Shown: positions 1 to 13,402 of the stretch, one piece after another | How the letters are laid out: each line of letters starts with the position of its first letter | Numbering within the stretch: the first letter of the stretch is position 1 | Notes under the pieces: generated by a model | The model's database searches: none | What the model saw: the letters and a program-made list of their open reading frames with translations, nothing else | Told to the model about the DNA's origin: nothing | Program-made: the position numbers and the translations under genes | Source of the DNA: Adineta steineri | Taxonomy: Eukaryota > Rotifera > Eurotatoria > Adinetida > Adinetidae | Direction: 5' to 3' | DNA: 64,000 nucleotides | Assembly: GCA_905250115.1 (NCBI GenBank) | Contig: CAJNOI010000050.1 | Span: 186,706 to 250,705 of the forward strand

Positions 1-1661
1 TATTCACCAACAGGAGATTCTATACAAGGTTATGCTTTACTTGTTTCGGCTGATTCTTATATAGGCTTATGTAATTTTCCCAAAGTACTTGAATGTCTTG
101 ATAAAGCGTTAAGTATCTCACATGAATGTGAAGATTATTTAATGGAAGTTCAAGTACTTGGTACAACTGCTAAGGTATTTCTTGCGTTAAAAGATTTTCC
201 AAAAGCACTTGCATTTCAACGTCGTGCACATGAATTAGCTTTATCTAATGCAGCTTATGCCAGTGAACAAAATGCTGATAATAGTTCTAAATTTGTACGT
301 TTAACAAAATTAAAATTAGCAACATCATTAAGACTTATGGGTGATTATCCAGGTGCAACTAAATGTGTTGAGGTTAATAACAAATTCTTCTTTTTATATG
401 ATTTTAAAAAAATACATTTATTATAATAGGACGCAATGCGTGCTGCATCTAGTATTGGTGACCGACCTGTTCAAGCTAAATGTCTTGTATGTGTTGGTGA
501 TATTCAACGTTCACAAAATAATAATGAGGTACTTAACAAATTATTATTTTGAGAGTTATTATGATAAAGCTACTTATATATATATAATACATATTATTAT
601 TAAATATCTTTTATTTTTATGTTATAAGGTTGCTTGTAAAAAATATGAAGCAGCTATTCAAATGTTACAAGATATGAATGATAGATATAGTTCTACGCTA
701 GCCATGCTTGGTCTTGTCAAAACTTTATTAGCACTCGGAACACATACACAAATGGTAAGCGATAACACATGTTAAATCAATTCTTTGACTGATATACATA
801 CTGTTATTTTCATATATGGATAAAAATTAATGATAATAACAGTGACAAACTAAATATTCATATAATATTTGAAATAGAAGAAGAAGAATGTTTCTCACAT
901 TAACATTTTTATAAGATTTTTTCGTAGTTAATAACAAATTCATATGGTTATTCATATTACTACTATAATGAATATATTTGATGAGAGTGTTATGTCTATT
1001 ATAGACATTTCAATGATATTTATTTCATCTATTATGTCTAAAGGAAAGAGAAAGAAAAAAAAGCCGGATAGAATTGAGTTTAATGATAGTTTTTTGCTTC
1101 TATTATAAGCAAATGACTTAGACATGTATTGAACAATGACAATTAGATAGAAATACTTTGATATATTTATAAGCACGTACAAAATTCAAATATATATTAT
1201 TCTTCGATAAAATTAGTACTTTTTTTTTTCTTTTAAGGCATCTGAAATTCTTGCAACGGCATTATCAACTTCAATATCAATGGGAAATAAGTTAATGCAA
1301 GCACGATGTCATTTGTTAAATGAGCGTATACTTATTTCCGAAAATCAATTAGAAGATGCACGACATGCATTTAATATAGCACATCGTCTTTATCAAGATG
1401 CTGATCTTTTATGTAAAATTTGTGAAAAACCAATGGGTATGCAACCAGATCAAATTCAAGCTTTAACATGTGCACATATCTTTCATGAAAAGTAAATAGA
1501 AAAAGAAAAAACTAAGAATAATAAATTTTCAATATTTTCATTTATTTTTTAGATGTATTCTAGATATATTAGAAAAATGGACTTATCAAGCACAATATTG
1601 TCCAAAATGCGGTAAAAGTGTTTTATATAGTGCAAGTTATATTGCATTATGTTGTTCCTGA
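1..1661 (+). CDS. RAPSN: Rapsyn (TPR + RING-H2), 3' part
   Basis: Exons 1-372 (5' end outside the window), 430-528, 629-754, 1238-1491 and 1553-1661; phases join to about 319 residues. The N-terminal two thirds are helical TPR-like repeats (for example the stretch beginning YALSISHEC-type helices around 20-125). The C-terminus carries a RING-H2 finger: CKIC, then C-A-H-I-F-H-x-K-C, then CPKC. TPRs followed by a C-terminal RING-H2 is the rapsyn architecture; in the family this scaffold clusters nicotinic acetylcholine receptors under the postsynaptic membrane and has E3 ligase activity. The tail after the RING (about 15 residues, ending ALCCS) does not look like the vertebrate tail. The third intron (755-1237, 483 bp) is long for this window; I see nothing coded in it. 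An alternative is another TPR-RING protein, but the finger spacing favours rapsyn. Confidence 0.8.
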
Positions 1662-1778
1662 TAAAATAAAATAAAAATATATATATTTTGTTTTCTTTTT
1701 ATTGCAATATATGTTCTCGGTGAAAATGTTTTTTTTTATAAAGCTAACTATATGATAAAATAAATGTGTTTAAAAAAT

Positions 1779-3677
1779 TTATTTGGAATATTTGTAAAAA
1801 CCTTCACCAGTTTTTCTACCAAATTTGCCTTCAGAAACAAGTTTATTTACTAATTCACTTGGTTGAAATTCTGGATCGTTTGGAAAACGTTTAAGCCAAC
1901 CGTCACTAACAAATTTCCATGTATCTAATCCAACATAATCCAATAATTCAATTGGTCCCATTGGATAACCAGCACCTAATTTCATTGCAGTATCAATATC
2001 TACATATAAAAATCAATTAATTATAATAATTTTCAAATGTTATCTATATAAACAACCTTCAGGTGTTGCATCCCCACGTTCAATCATTTGAATGGCTGCG
2101 GCTTGATATGGTCCCAATAATCGATTAACAATAAATCCTGGAGTATCCTATAATATAAAATTTAAACATGTGATTGTTGTCAAATATTTCAAAAATAAGA
2201 GACCTTGCAAGATACAGTTGTTTTTCTTAATGCTTTACCAAACGCTAACATTATTTGAAATGTTTCATCGCTAGTTGATGATGTACGAATTACTTCAAGT
2301 AATTTCATAACTGGTCTAAGATATAAAAAACAAGATATTAATAGGAATGTTAGAAATATAATTACAAAACAAATCAGTCCATCTCCGCTACAAATTATGA
2401 TAGTTATCGTAATAGATAGATGCTACATCAAAAGAAATCTGATTGCAATCAATGATAATCAAGACATTTTTTATAGAAGTCTTACGGGAAATAAGAGTTT
2501 TGTACTAAGAAGAAAATGTCTACTTATATGATATTTTTGTTTTTCTCTAAAACTAGCGCAATAATAAGAGAAGAACTTATGGGCACTGTTGAGAGGATTT
2601 AAGTTTCGCTTTCGATCTAAAAAGAGATCATTAATATCCGTTCAGAATATATTGAAAATAAGTTCAGAGTGTTATTTTGTAAGAAACTTCAGAAGATAAT
2701 AATTAGTTTCTTTTTATACCAATTCGATTGATTTCTATGGTCTTAAATAGTATTTTTCTATTCATTGTTACAAACGAGAATGAATCAATAAGATTTCTAC
2801 GCTATAAATTAAGTTCTTTCAACTCATTCGAATAAAATGATTATAAACTCTTATTATTGATCGTATAAAATAGAATAATACATCAATAGTATAAGTAATC
2901 AAATTTCGGCTTTTGTCTTTTGTACGTTTAATAAAATTCTTATATCGGAATCGGATAGTCACTTCAAAAATCTACGAATCTTTTTTTTATGTTTAAATCT
3001 ATCTATATCACATGATGTAGCTTTCTCAGACTAATCAAATTATACTTGACATTTGTTACTGAAAAGAGACGCACAAATCGTAAATATTCTGATTTTTCTA
3101 TTTACACTGGATTAAAGAAATGTAGACCACCAAATTTATCTTGTCGTTGAACATCTCTTGCAATTTCGGTTATTGGTAATGATGATGTATTACTTGTAAA
3201 AATTGTATGCCTAAATATAACGAGGGTTTTTAAAATTTATTATTAAAATAAAATAAACTTTGGTGCAGATTGATCAATTTGTTTGAATAATTTTTGTTTT
3301 GTTTCAAGATTTTCTACAATAGCTTCAATGACAATATCTGTTGATTTAACAGCATCATTAACATTTAAACTTGTTTTAATACGTTTCTGAACATCAGCTA
3401 AATATTTTTCACCATTTGCTTGATCTTTTTCAAATTTCTTCTTAATTATACGTTTTAAACTTGTTTCAATGATGTTTAAACTTTTATCAAGAAATTCTTG
3501 TTTTTGATCAACAAGTATAACTTGATGATTACTTGTCGCAGCAACCTATTGAACAATTAGTTTCAATAATTTAGAAAATTTATTCGAATGAAAACTTGCT
3601 TGAGCTATTCCTGAGCCCATGAGACCTCCGCCTATGACCGTGACTGTTTTAATAGTTCGTGCAACGGAACTAGCCAT
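1779..3677 (-). CDS. HADH: Short-chain 3-hydroxyacyl-CoA dehydrogenase
   Basis: Six exons: 3677-3600, 3545-3259, 3210-3106, 2315-2204, 2147-2057, 1999-1779; 297 residues against about 314 in human. The enzyme oxidises L-3-hydroxyacyl-CoA with NAD+ in mitochondrial beta-oxidation. Visible family marks: Rossmann motif [13 protein letters not shown] near the N-terminus, the [12 protein letters not shown] strand, [16 protein letters not shown] (catalytic His in HFFNP), [11 protein letters not shown], and the C-terminal [16 protein letters not shown] and [11 protein letters not shown]. Only 11 residues precede the Rossmann strand, so the usual mitochondrial presequence is short or missing. The first intron starts with GC (GCAAGT), the only phase-consistent donor there. 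A pyrimidine-rich tract plus AG sits directly before the ATG. The intron 2316-3105 (790 bp) holds no coding sequence I can see. Confidence 0.95.
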
Positions 3678-3746
3678 CTGAAAAAGTAAAGAATATTTTT
3701 CTATAATCTATTTATTTTGATTTATTTATTTTTTTTATCTATAAAT

Positions 3747-6700
3747 CTATTTCAAAAAAGTTAGTAGTACACGTGAATGTATTGTTGCTTGTTGAAGACA
3801 AATTATACATTGTTCGTGATGTTCTTTACTTAATTTTGCGAAACATTCACCACACATTGGACAATGTTGGCAGGGATCGTATGAATATGTAGCTCTATTT
3901 TCACAACATAGATAACAACTATTTTCATTTATATCTGAATTATCTGTTGTTGACTTTAATATACTACGATCTGTCATTGTTGATGATCGTAAATTAATTC
4001 GTTTCACTGGTAAACGTTTATTTTTACTATTTGTTCGACCTACAAATATATCATGATATATATATGTATAGATATAAATATAGATTTCATACCAGTTTTA
4101 GCAAAAAAAATACTTTTAATTTTCTGTGTGCCATTAATTTCATATTTTTGTCGTGCATGTGGAACTAAAAATATAGATATACAAAGTATCAATCATTTTA
4201 TTTAAATATACTTCGTGGAGATTCTTTCAAGACTCGTTCAATATAAGATAAACCACGTTTTTGTATCATATAATCACATAATGGATGAAATACAACATGT
4301 TCTTCGAATGGACAATCACTAAATGAAATTCAATAAAAGTTGTAATTAATGAAAAATGAAAGTTCATTACAGTGGTTCAAAATTGTGTAATCTATTGCCA
4401 CAATAATAACAACATACTTTTCCTTCACCTAAATATATAAATCCAGCATCAGCCATCATTGCATTCGATAAACGACTACCACTTGGATAAATCCAATTAG
4501 ATTCAAATGATTTAATACGTTTTTCTATAGTTGAATATGTTGGATATTCTGGGTAACGCATATGACTTTGATTCTATACAAAAATAAACATTTAGTGTCG
4601 AAAATAAAAATTAGCGAAAATCTCATACCAAGATAACATTTGGATAAATTCCACCTAATTCTCGTCTAACCCATGGACACCATGAAAGAGTTTTGTCTGT
4701 ATGTTGTCCAATAGCATGTCTATGAACGCGCATAGCAGTCCATAGCTCATCATTTAATGGCGAACGAGGAATAGTTGGTCGTCTAAATAAGATTTTCTCA
4801 AATTTTTGTTCTGTTAATTCAATAACACACCATGGACATTTGACCATAGTACCTTCAGAATTTAAATAAAATCCAGCGTATGCAAGTTCTTCAATATTAA
4901 CTTGCGCAAATGTTCCACGATTTAATTTTTTAAAAGACGCCAAACGATTTGATTCATATGCGAAATATGCATGAGGATCCACGGGTGTAATATCATTACG
5001 AGCGATATCAACAGGCGGTGATTTTGATTGTAATGCAAATTGTTGAAATGGATTTATTTGATGTATCATAATAGGAGATGTCATTTGATTATGATTATTT
5101 GTAGGAATCATATCTGTACATACTTCTGCTATTGATAGTGTTGGTGATTCATGCGATAATGCCGTAGGTGATGGTGATTGTATTGGTGATATAAAATCAG
5201 TATAATTTGCTCTAAATGGTGTTGCTACAGTTTCGTAACCTTCATCATCAGATTCTTCCGAATAATCACTTATATTTAATTCATTCGAAGATCTACGATC
5301 CATACTGCCTGATGTTGTTGAAAAAGAATTTGAAGTAACATGTGATGATGCCGATGATACTTGTGTATGATATGATTGTTGATGTTCAAATTCATCTAAG
5401 AATAAATAATAGAGAAATATAATTTGATTTTTAAAATAAAATTTACTTGATTTAGTACGATCTAAAAGAACTTGTGCAATATATTTACAACCTAATATTT
5501 CTTTTACCCATTCACATGTTGGATACAAATGTGCATGTAATTTTGCTATATCATAATCTGTATATTTATCATATAATTTTTTATCATTAATTAATAACGA
5601 ATTTCCACATTGAAAACAACGCATACGTTTCATTGCTATTCAAAAACAAAAACATAAATTTCTTTAAATAATTAAAATAAAAATTCTTACTATCAAGAAA
5701 AAATCCAGCATTCGCTCTTTCATTTATAAAATCTTCCAGAACTTTATATCGTTCTTTATAACTTTCAAATGATTTTATTCGATCAAATACAGATTGATAA
5801 TCTGGATATTCTGGAAAACGTTCTCGATCTGGTATAACTATATTTGCTGGACATTGTGCACGAACTATAAGACAATCGAGAATTGAAGATTTTTTTAATT
5901 GTTTAGCTAAATAACGATGTTGAAACATGATTGATGTATTCGATTTTGGTTGAATTAAAACACCGCAATATGCACAACGAATATTATTTGTATTTTTAAA
6001 ACGATAAAAACCACATGCAGCTAATTCTCGACATAAACGTTGATCACAATTCGTTCCAAATGATAATTCACTTAGAGTTTGTAAACGCCATTTTTCATTA
6101 ACACATTGAATATCACTTGTTTTAGTACTGAGAATAGCTCGAATTATTTCACAATTATTCTGACGTCTACTATGTGTACCAAGTGCGGTCATACCATGAT
6201 GCCAATCATCAACTTCAAGATCACACATATAACATTTAACTCGTAATTCCGAGCCTAAATAATAAAAACCAGTACTAGCTAAATCTTTAGGGGAAATTGG
6301 TGCATAATCTGGCCAGTTTTCAAATGTCAATAAACATTGATCAATTGATTGAGGTTTATTAGAAATTTCTACAATTTTCGATGTCATTGGGTTACGAGAA
6401 CGTCGTTCTAAAGATTAGAAATATCTATTTATTTTGAATTTGTATTAATTATAATAAATAATAACCTTGATCGGATACGACATGAAAATAACCAGAATTA
6501 GCAACGAATTTTCCACCAGCTGTGTAATTTATAAAACGGCAAGGAAAAAATCGAGCATGCTCAAGTTGAACAATACTTTCGTTTGATGAACGAACTGTTT
6601 CGGACCAATCTATTAATGTATTACCACAATAAAAACAAGTTACACCATCATTAATTCCTAAAATTATTGCTAATTAATATAATTATTTTGAGAAAAAATA

Positions 6701-7229
6701 ATATACCTGAATAATAAAATCCATGTTTACCCATTGTAGATGGTGTAACAAAAGTATTTTCATTCTGTTGTAAATATGGCCATGAATGAAATGTTTCTAA
6801 ACGTGTTGTATAATCATTAAAATCTGGTTCTTCGGCATCATCCCATTCTAATTTTTTATCTTGTTCAGATGGTAATAATGGATGAAGATCATCAATATTT
6901 GTACCGGATTCACATAATAAAAATCCACAACGTTTACCAAGATGAGAAATCTTTTCTCGATGTAATTTTCGAAAATAATTCGATGGATATATATGATTTT
7001 CATCTAAATCATTCAGATGAATAGTAATACCACATTGTAAACATACACATTCGGAATTTTGATAAATAAAACCAGCGAGAGCTAATTGTCGTAGTGTTGT
7101 TAAGGGTAAGTTCAATAGACTAAATAGAATATTATAAAATTAATTAAATTTACACAAAATTAATTACGTAGAAAATGTTTCAAGACGATATTTTTCCGAT
7201 GCAGCAATATGATCGATCATTAACGCCAT
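3747..7229 (-). CDS. IAP protein with seven BIR repeats and a RING
   Basis: Ten exons (7229-7168, 7119-6707, 6657-6466, 6407-5691, 5635-5447, 5395-4629, 4573-4371, 4318-4212, 4164-4093, 4039-3747), all phases closing, 1004 residues. I count seven BIR-type zinc folds, each with an R-x-x-[ST]-[FL] lead, an A-x-x-G-F turn, C-x2-C, and a distant H and C: about residues 15-90, 112-205, 230-295, 308-385, 410-520, 680-775 and 790-865. A Ser/Asn-rich linker of about 130 residues separates BIR5 from BIR6. The C-terminus is an IAP-type RING: CYLC, PCQHCPMCGEC, CIIC. IAPs bind caspases or IBM motifs through BIRs and ubiquitinate through the RING. Some repeats (BIR4, BIR5) lack the usual central Trp, so not all need be functional. 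Metazoan IAPs normally have one to three BIRs. Orthology to a named BIRC gene is not claimed. Confidence 0.9.
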
Positions 7230-7903
7230 TGTCAATACATGTGGTGCAATTCGCACTTGATCGTTCGATTATTTATTAATAATCAAGGCATGTTTTTTTT
7301 TAATCTTAAGTCGACGTAGAAAAATATTTTATATATAGTTTTCGTCTTTTTTTCTCGTAATAAAAAGAATGGAAGGTATTTATGTCAGTAAATATAATAT
7401 TTTTTATTTCGTTCTGTGGCTGAATCCGTCTGTATAGAACCTATCGAATTAAATACGAACGATAAAAGTAACACATTTTTATTTTTTTGCTTGACTATAC
7501 CACGTCACCTCTTTTTTCTTCAGTTCTCAAAAGAAAGAAAGTGTATATTAATATGCATATATCTGTACATCTATTTGCTTACTAAATCCTAAATTAATAA
7601 ATAATGATGCGAGATCATTCATTTATCATAATAAAAAAGAATAAAGTCCTTGCATTTAACGTTAAATGTGTTACCTTTATCATTTGATGATGACGTGGAT
7701 TTTTGCGCGAGAATCAACGTTCGTTTATACGAGCACATTGGTTTTATTTTGACTTTATACGACCTATAATCCATTTTTTATATGTCTAAAATAAATGGAA
7801 AGATATCTATGAGAACTGAATTCGCATCAGATCGAGTCTCAAAAATATTGTTTGATTTAGAATTTTACAGCTGATAGATAGCAATTTTAAAATATTGAAA
7901 AAT
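7230..7903. other. Intergenic, no gene seen
   Basis: AT-rich spacer upstream of the IAP start codon. It contains homopolymer runs but no ORF, RNA gene or strong promoter motif that I can support. Confidence 0.6.
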
Positions 7904-8067
7904 CAGTGGCGGATTTAGGGGGGTGATCACCCCCATCGCCCTCCCCCCTTCCGAATTTTTTTTTGATTTTTTACAGAAAAAATAGGTTTACACTACTTCG
8001 GTTGGACTCAAAATATAGCTTTTAACCAAAATCGCCCCCCCCTTCCAAAATCCTAGATCCGCCACTG
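7904..8067. mobile_element. hAT-like MITE (CAGTGGCGGAT termini)
   Basis: A 164-bp fold-back sequence bounded by CAGTGGCGGATTTAGG on the left and its near-perfect inverse (CAGTGGCGGATCTAGG) on the right, with C-rich and G-rich inner arms that also pair. It has no ORF. CAGTGGCG-type ends are typical of hAT non-autonomous elements. The flanking 8-mers TGAAAAAT and TAAGAGAT agree at 5 of 8 positions, the rest being transitions, so any target duplication is decayed. Confidence 0.75.
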
Positions 8068-8115
8068 TAAGAGATATCATTATTTATACATATTTGCATT
8101 GGTTGAATCCATTTA

Positions 8116-8433
8116 TCAAACATCTCTTTGATACTCTTCTTTATTTGAAGAATATATTAATTGAAAATCAAGGCTTTGTTTCAATAAATGGCATGACCAG
8201 AAATCATAGAATGTCAGATCTGAAGGATCAGGTTGTTGTTGTACTATAGTATCATCTCTCTCATTGAAGATATCTTTATAAATATACGATATTTCATTAG
8301 TATGGATGATGTTAAATGCCATCAATGTGTAATAAAGACCTTTACTCCTTAGGTTCTTGAATAACAGATTGTAAACAGGTTTTCCATATAATAATAGTGG
8401 TTGACAGTTGATTTGAACAAAAACACAAAACAA
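8116..8433 (-). CDS. Doubtful ORF, 105 residues
   Basis: An open frame starting ATG with a hydrophobic N-terminus and a fairly ordinary amino-acid mix (PDPSDLTFYDFW near residue 70). I do not recognise the product and see no splice partners that extend it. It lies just beyond the MITE in the spacer between the IAP and ERK genes, so it may be a decayed gene or transposon fragment, or a chance ORF. Confidence 0.2.
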   Translation of the reverse strand: MFCVFVQINCQPLLLYGKPVYNLLFKNLRSKGLYYTLMAFNIIHTNEISYIYKDIFNERDDTIVQQQPDPSDLTFYDFWSCHLLKQSLDFQLIYSSNKEEYQRDV

Positions 8434-9354
8434 AGTTTTTGAAGTAAATTTATTCCATGAAACTATTGTAGAATAAGGATCTTTTTTTGCTACTAAAACA
8501 ACATTTGATGATTTTTATTCAGTTGGTGTGTAATAGGATCATATATTCAGATTGTGTCAGGTCTTGGGCCTTATTATCGTTTCAAAATAATGTATTTAAG
8601 GCAAACCGAAACTGAAAACAAAACACAAAAGTTGTTAATACATAAAACGTATCAATACTGACAAAAGAAAACAATTAATTGATGTATTCACAAGGGAGAA
8701 AAATCGAGGCTCTTGTACTTCCATCATACTTTTTCGTACAACCTCCGTACTTCAGAACATTCTGAAGTAGTTAATGTCTCACTTTTTCACCCTTGAGTGT
8801 TTAATATAACATGCATATAATTTAGTAGTACTTGAAAATTAACATTAACCTTTATGTAAACAAAATATTTAAGTTAATATCAAACTCAAGCATGTTACTA
8901 TCATGAGCAGCAGCAGAACTTAAACTACAATAAATCTTTCATGCAATTTGTTAGTTTTTCTTTTTCTGAAAATAAACACAATAAGAACAAGAATTTTTGT
9001 TCACTAAAAATATTTCTTGATTTTTCTTTTATCATACTTATACATATTTATAAATATTAACCACAGTTGAATAGAGCTCACAAGCAGATGTACAACATAA
9101 AAATGAAAACAACAATAATTATAAATAAAATGATATACATTTCACAATACAATAAGACACATTGACTAAAAAAAGAAAACAAACTGATTTGGTAATTTCT
9201 GGATTTGCTGATTGATGTATGGAAGTTATGGTGGGTAAAAGAAAACAAAATAAACGAAAGAAAAAAGAAAGAAGACAAAAAAAAGAGAAAGAAAGAAAGC
9301 TATCCACCTTTTTTATACAAATCAAAATAAACAAAATAAATCACCGTCGGATAT
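8434..9354. other. Intergenic / ERK 3' UTR region
   Basis: AT-rich sequence downstream (on the minus strand) of the ERK stop codon, with purine-rich runs at about 9240-9300 (AAAGAAAG-type). It probably holds the ERK 3' UTR. I see no additional gene. Confidence 0.5.
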
Positions 9355-10850
<1,496 letters not shown>

Positions 10851-11484
10851 TGAAACAATCTGGAATATAGAAATATTAGAGAGAATATTTTATGAATAAT
10901 AGAAGTAATATAACATCCAGGGTAATGAAATAAACAATTCGTATACGCAATTGATAATTAAAGTTATTTCGAATAGTGATGAGAGGGTATATATGTTGAT
11001 TGGTGACGACCTTGAAATTATAAGCAAAGAAAAAATGTCATGCTTTTACTTCCATCATGCAACAAGGTGTACTAGAGAATCAGAGAAAAAAAAACGAGAA
11101 AAAAAAAGAAAGGCTTTCATACCTCGACATACTACCACACGTGGGAGTGAGCTGCTGTTAAAACAGAAAAAAAAGAGAAAAGAAACACAAGGAAGTAGTA
11201 ATTGTGTAACATATAAAAACAAAATTTTTTCTTTCTATGCAATAACTGATCAGTTAATAAACTTTAAGTTCATTTTTTTCGCCAATCAGTCTACTGTAAA
11301 AAATGAAACAAGAAATTTCTTCATTTACTTTTCTCTAATAACTATATGTAGATATAGAACATATTTAGCTATTCTCTTGTCTAACTTTGAATTCAATGAG
11401 AAAGATGATGTTCTACATACATAAACATCAACAACAAAAAAAAAGAAACTATACTCTTGTCATGTCTAATGTGTAAGACATTAC

Positions 11485-11503
11485 TGACGTCAAAATGACG
11501 TCA
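11485..11503. promoter_or_regulatory. Tandem CRE palindromes
   Basis: Two perfect TGACGTCA octamers at 11485-11492 and 11496-11503, starts 11 bp apart (about one helical turn). This is the consensus CREB/ATF site. They lie about 635 bp upstream of the ERK start codon in an otherwise GC-poor region, so chance occurrence of two is unlikely. Function is inferred. Confidence 0.5.
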
Positions 11504-12372
11504 ATAGATTTGTTGGTGTAAAATATCCGATAGAAAAAAAAAAAGAAACACGATTAACTTCAACAACATGAGAAAAAAAATATATATAGAACAGATTTAA
11601 TCATTATTAACATAACTTATTTAAAAATCTATGACATCTTATCAATACTTAACATTCTTTTCATTTTCTTTTAGTACCAATTATATCTTATTTATGCGTC
11701 AATGACATCATACATCTTGACAACAATGTTAAAGAACAAAATAAACACATTCACCTCGTATAGTGCATTGTCTCTCTCTTGTCATCCAGGGTTTAGCAAA
11801 ATGGATAGAATATCTTCAAAAAGAGAAAAGAAACTCCATTATTATTGACATATCATACGATTAATCCTATATTTTTTCTTTTCGCAATAGACATCAGATG
11901 TGTTTTTTGTTGTCAATATGATTAACTATTTAATAAAGATCTATGAAAAAAAAAATTCTTTAATTAGATTTATACATACCACCGAAAAAAAAACGATCTC
12001 AAATTTCTACTACAAAAAAATAACATGAAAGATTTTTTTTTGATTTCTAGTATATATATATATACTTTATGATAAAGTTTGTGTACATATGACAAGTTCG
12101 AATGGAATTTGATCTTTCTTCATTCTTTTTTTTTTGTTCTTTTCTCTTTTTCGCACATTACTTTATTGCCCTTGGTCTTTTGCCTTCAAATAATGTCGCT
12201 AGTGATGGCCCTGAGAGATTTACATACGTCAGTCATTTTTATTACTTTTTTTTCCTCGTTTCTTTTCAAAGCTTATATCCCAGCTGATATGAATGCTAAT
12301 TCATATAAAAAGATATATTATACATACTTATAAAAAAATAACGTAATGACTAACAATTGATCAAATAAATAA

Positions 12373-12394
12373 ATTTATTTATTTATTTATTTAT
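12373..12394. repeat. TTTA microsatellite
   Basis: Five or more TTTA units in a row, preceded by AAAT units, so that the whole can fold back. Confidence 0.8.
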
Positions 12395-13402
12395 TCGTTT
12401 CGATATTTTAATGGTCGCTATTAGTAAAACATCTAAAAACTAGATAAAAAATAGATTAGACAATGTATAAATATATTATTTATAGAACAAGATTCCCCTC
12501 TGGAATATTGTGTCTTCGATATAAGTGTGAGACTTTGGGCTTGTTTTCCTCGTTTTTATGTCACATAGATATAAATACAAAAGGACAAAAAAAAAAGAGA
12601 ATACCAATTAACAACAGAGTCTTTCCCTCGTCTTCTTCATCTTCTCTCTCTATCATTTGGTCGAACGCTTGCTCCTTTCTTTCTATTCCCGTTTTTTTAA
12701 CGAGCAGTATTTGCATGCTGGCACAAACTGTGTTTTTTCCTTATATGATAACTTGCCAGTCTAGCAAAATATATCATAGAGAAAAAAAACGAGAATGGGA
12801 GACATTAGGACTATGACGATGTATGCGAGCGAAAACAACTGCCATTTACAGCTGCGTGCATCAAAAGACAATAAGAAAAGATGGATTATAAATTTCTTTT
12901 TGTAGTGTCATGGCAGTCAATCGAAGCATAGAGAACATCAAGACAATAGATTATTCTGGAGTCACGACGACATTTATATGAAACTATAAACAATAAATGA
13001 ATGTTTAACATCGTTTATGGACATCGGAGTAAAGAATACGAAAGAAATACACACACACACACATACACACAAGGACATTTTGAAAATCGTGGCTGCGTCT
13101 AGTCATCAACGTGAGGATGAAAAAGAATAGGAACATTAGAACTAATCGAAGCAATAAGACAAATACATTTATGAATAAAAAATTTTTCATGCAAGATCAT
13201 TTTACTTCATTAGTTATTCATTCATTCGAACTCCTATTGATTATACATACATAAAGAAAAACATTATTTTATACACAAATATTCGATACATATATATGTA
13301 TAATTGTGGACGGAATAAAGAGCAAAGGTTTTCAACCTGAGAAAGACAAACATACACACATATGGACGGAAAAAAAAGATCATATAAAAAGCTATACTAA
13401 AG

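Larger units (their letters stand above)
10851..13402. other. Intergenic between SAS-6 and ERK
   Basis: About 2.5 kb, the probable ERK upstream region and SAS-6 3' flank. It holds many A/T homopolymers, a tandem CRE at 11485-11503 and a TTTA microsatellite near 12373. ORFs here are low-complexity and have no family likeness; I call none of them. Confidence 0.55.

Noticed and set aside
10951-12816. ORFs of 61-157 residues upstream of ERK
   Set aside because: Lys/Phe runs from homopolymers, no splice context, no recognisable domain.
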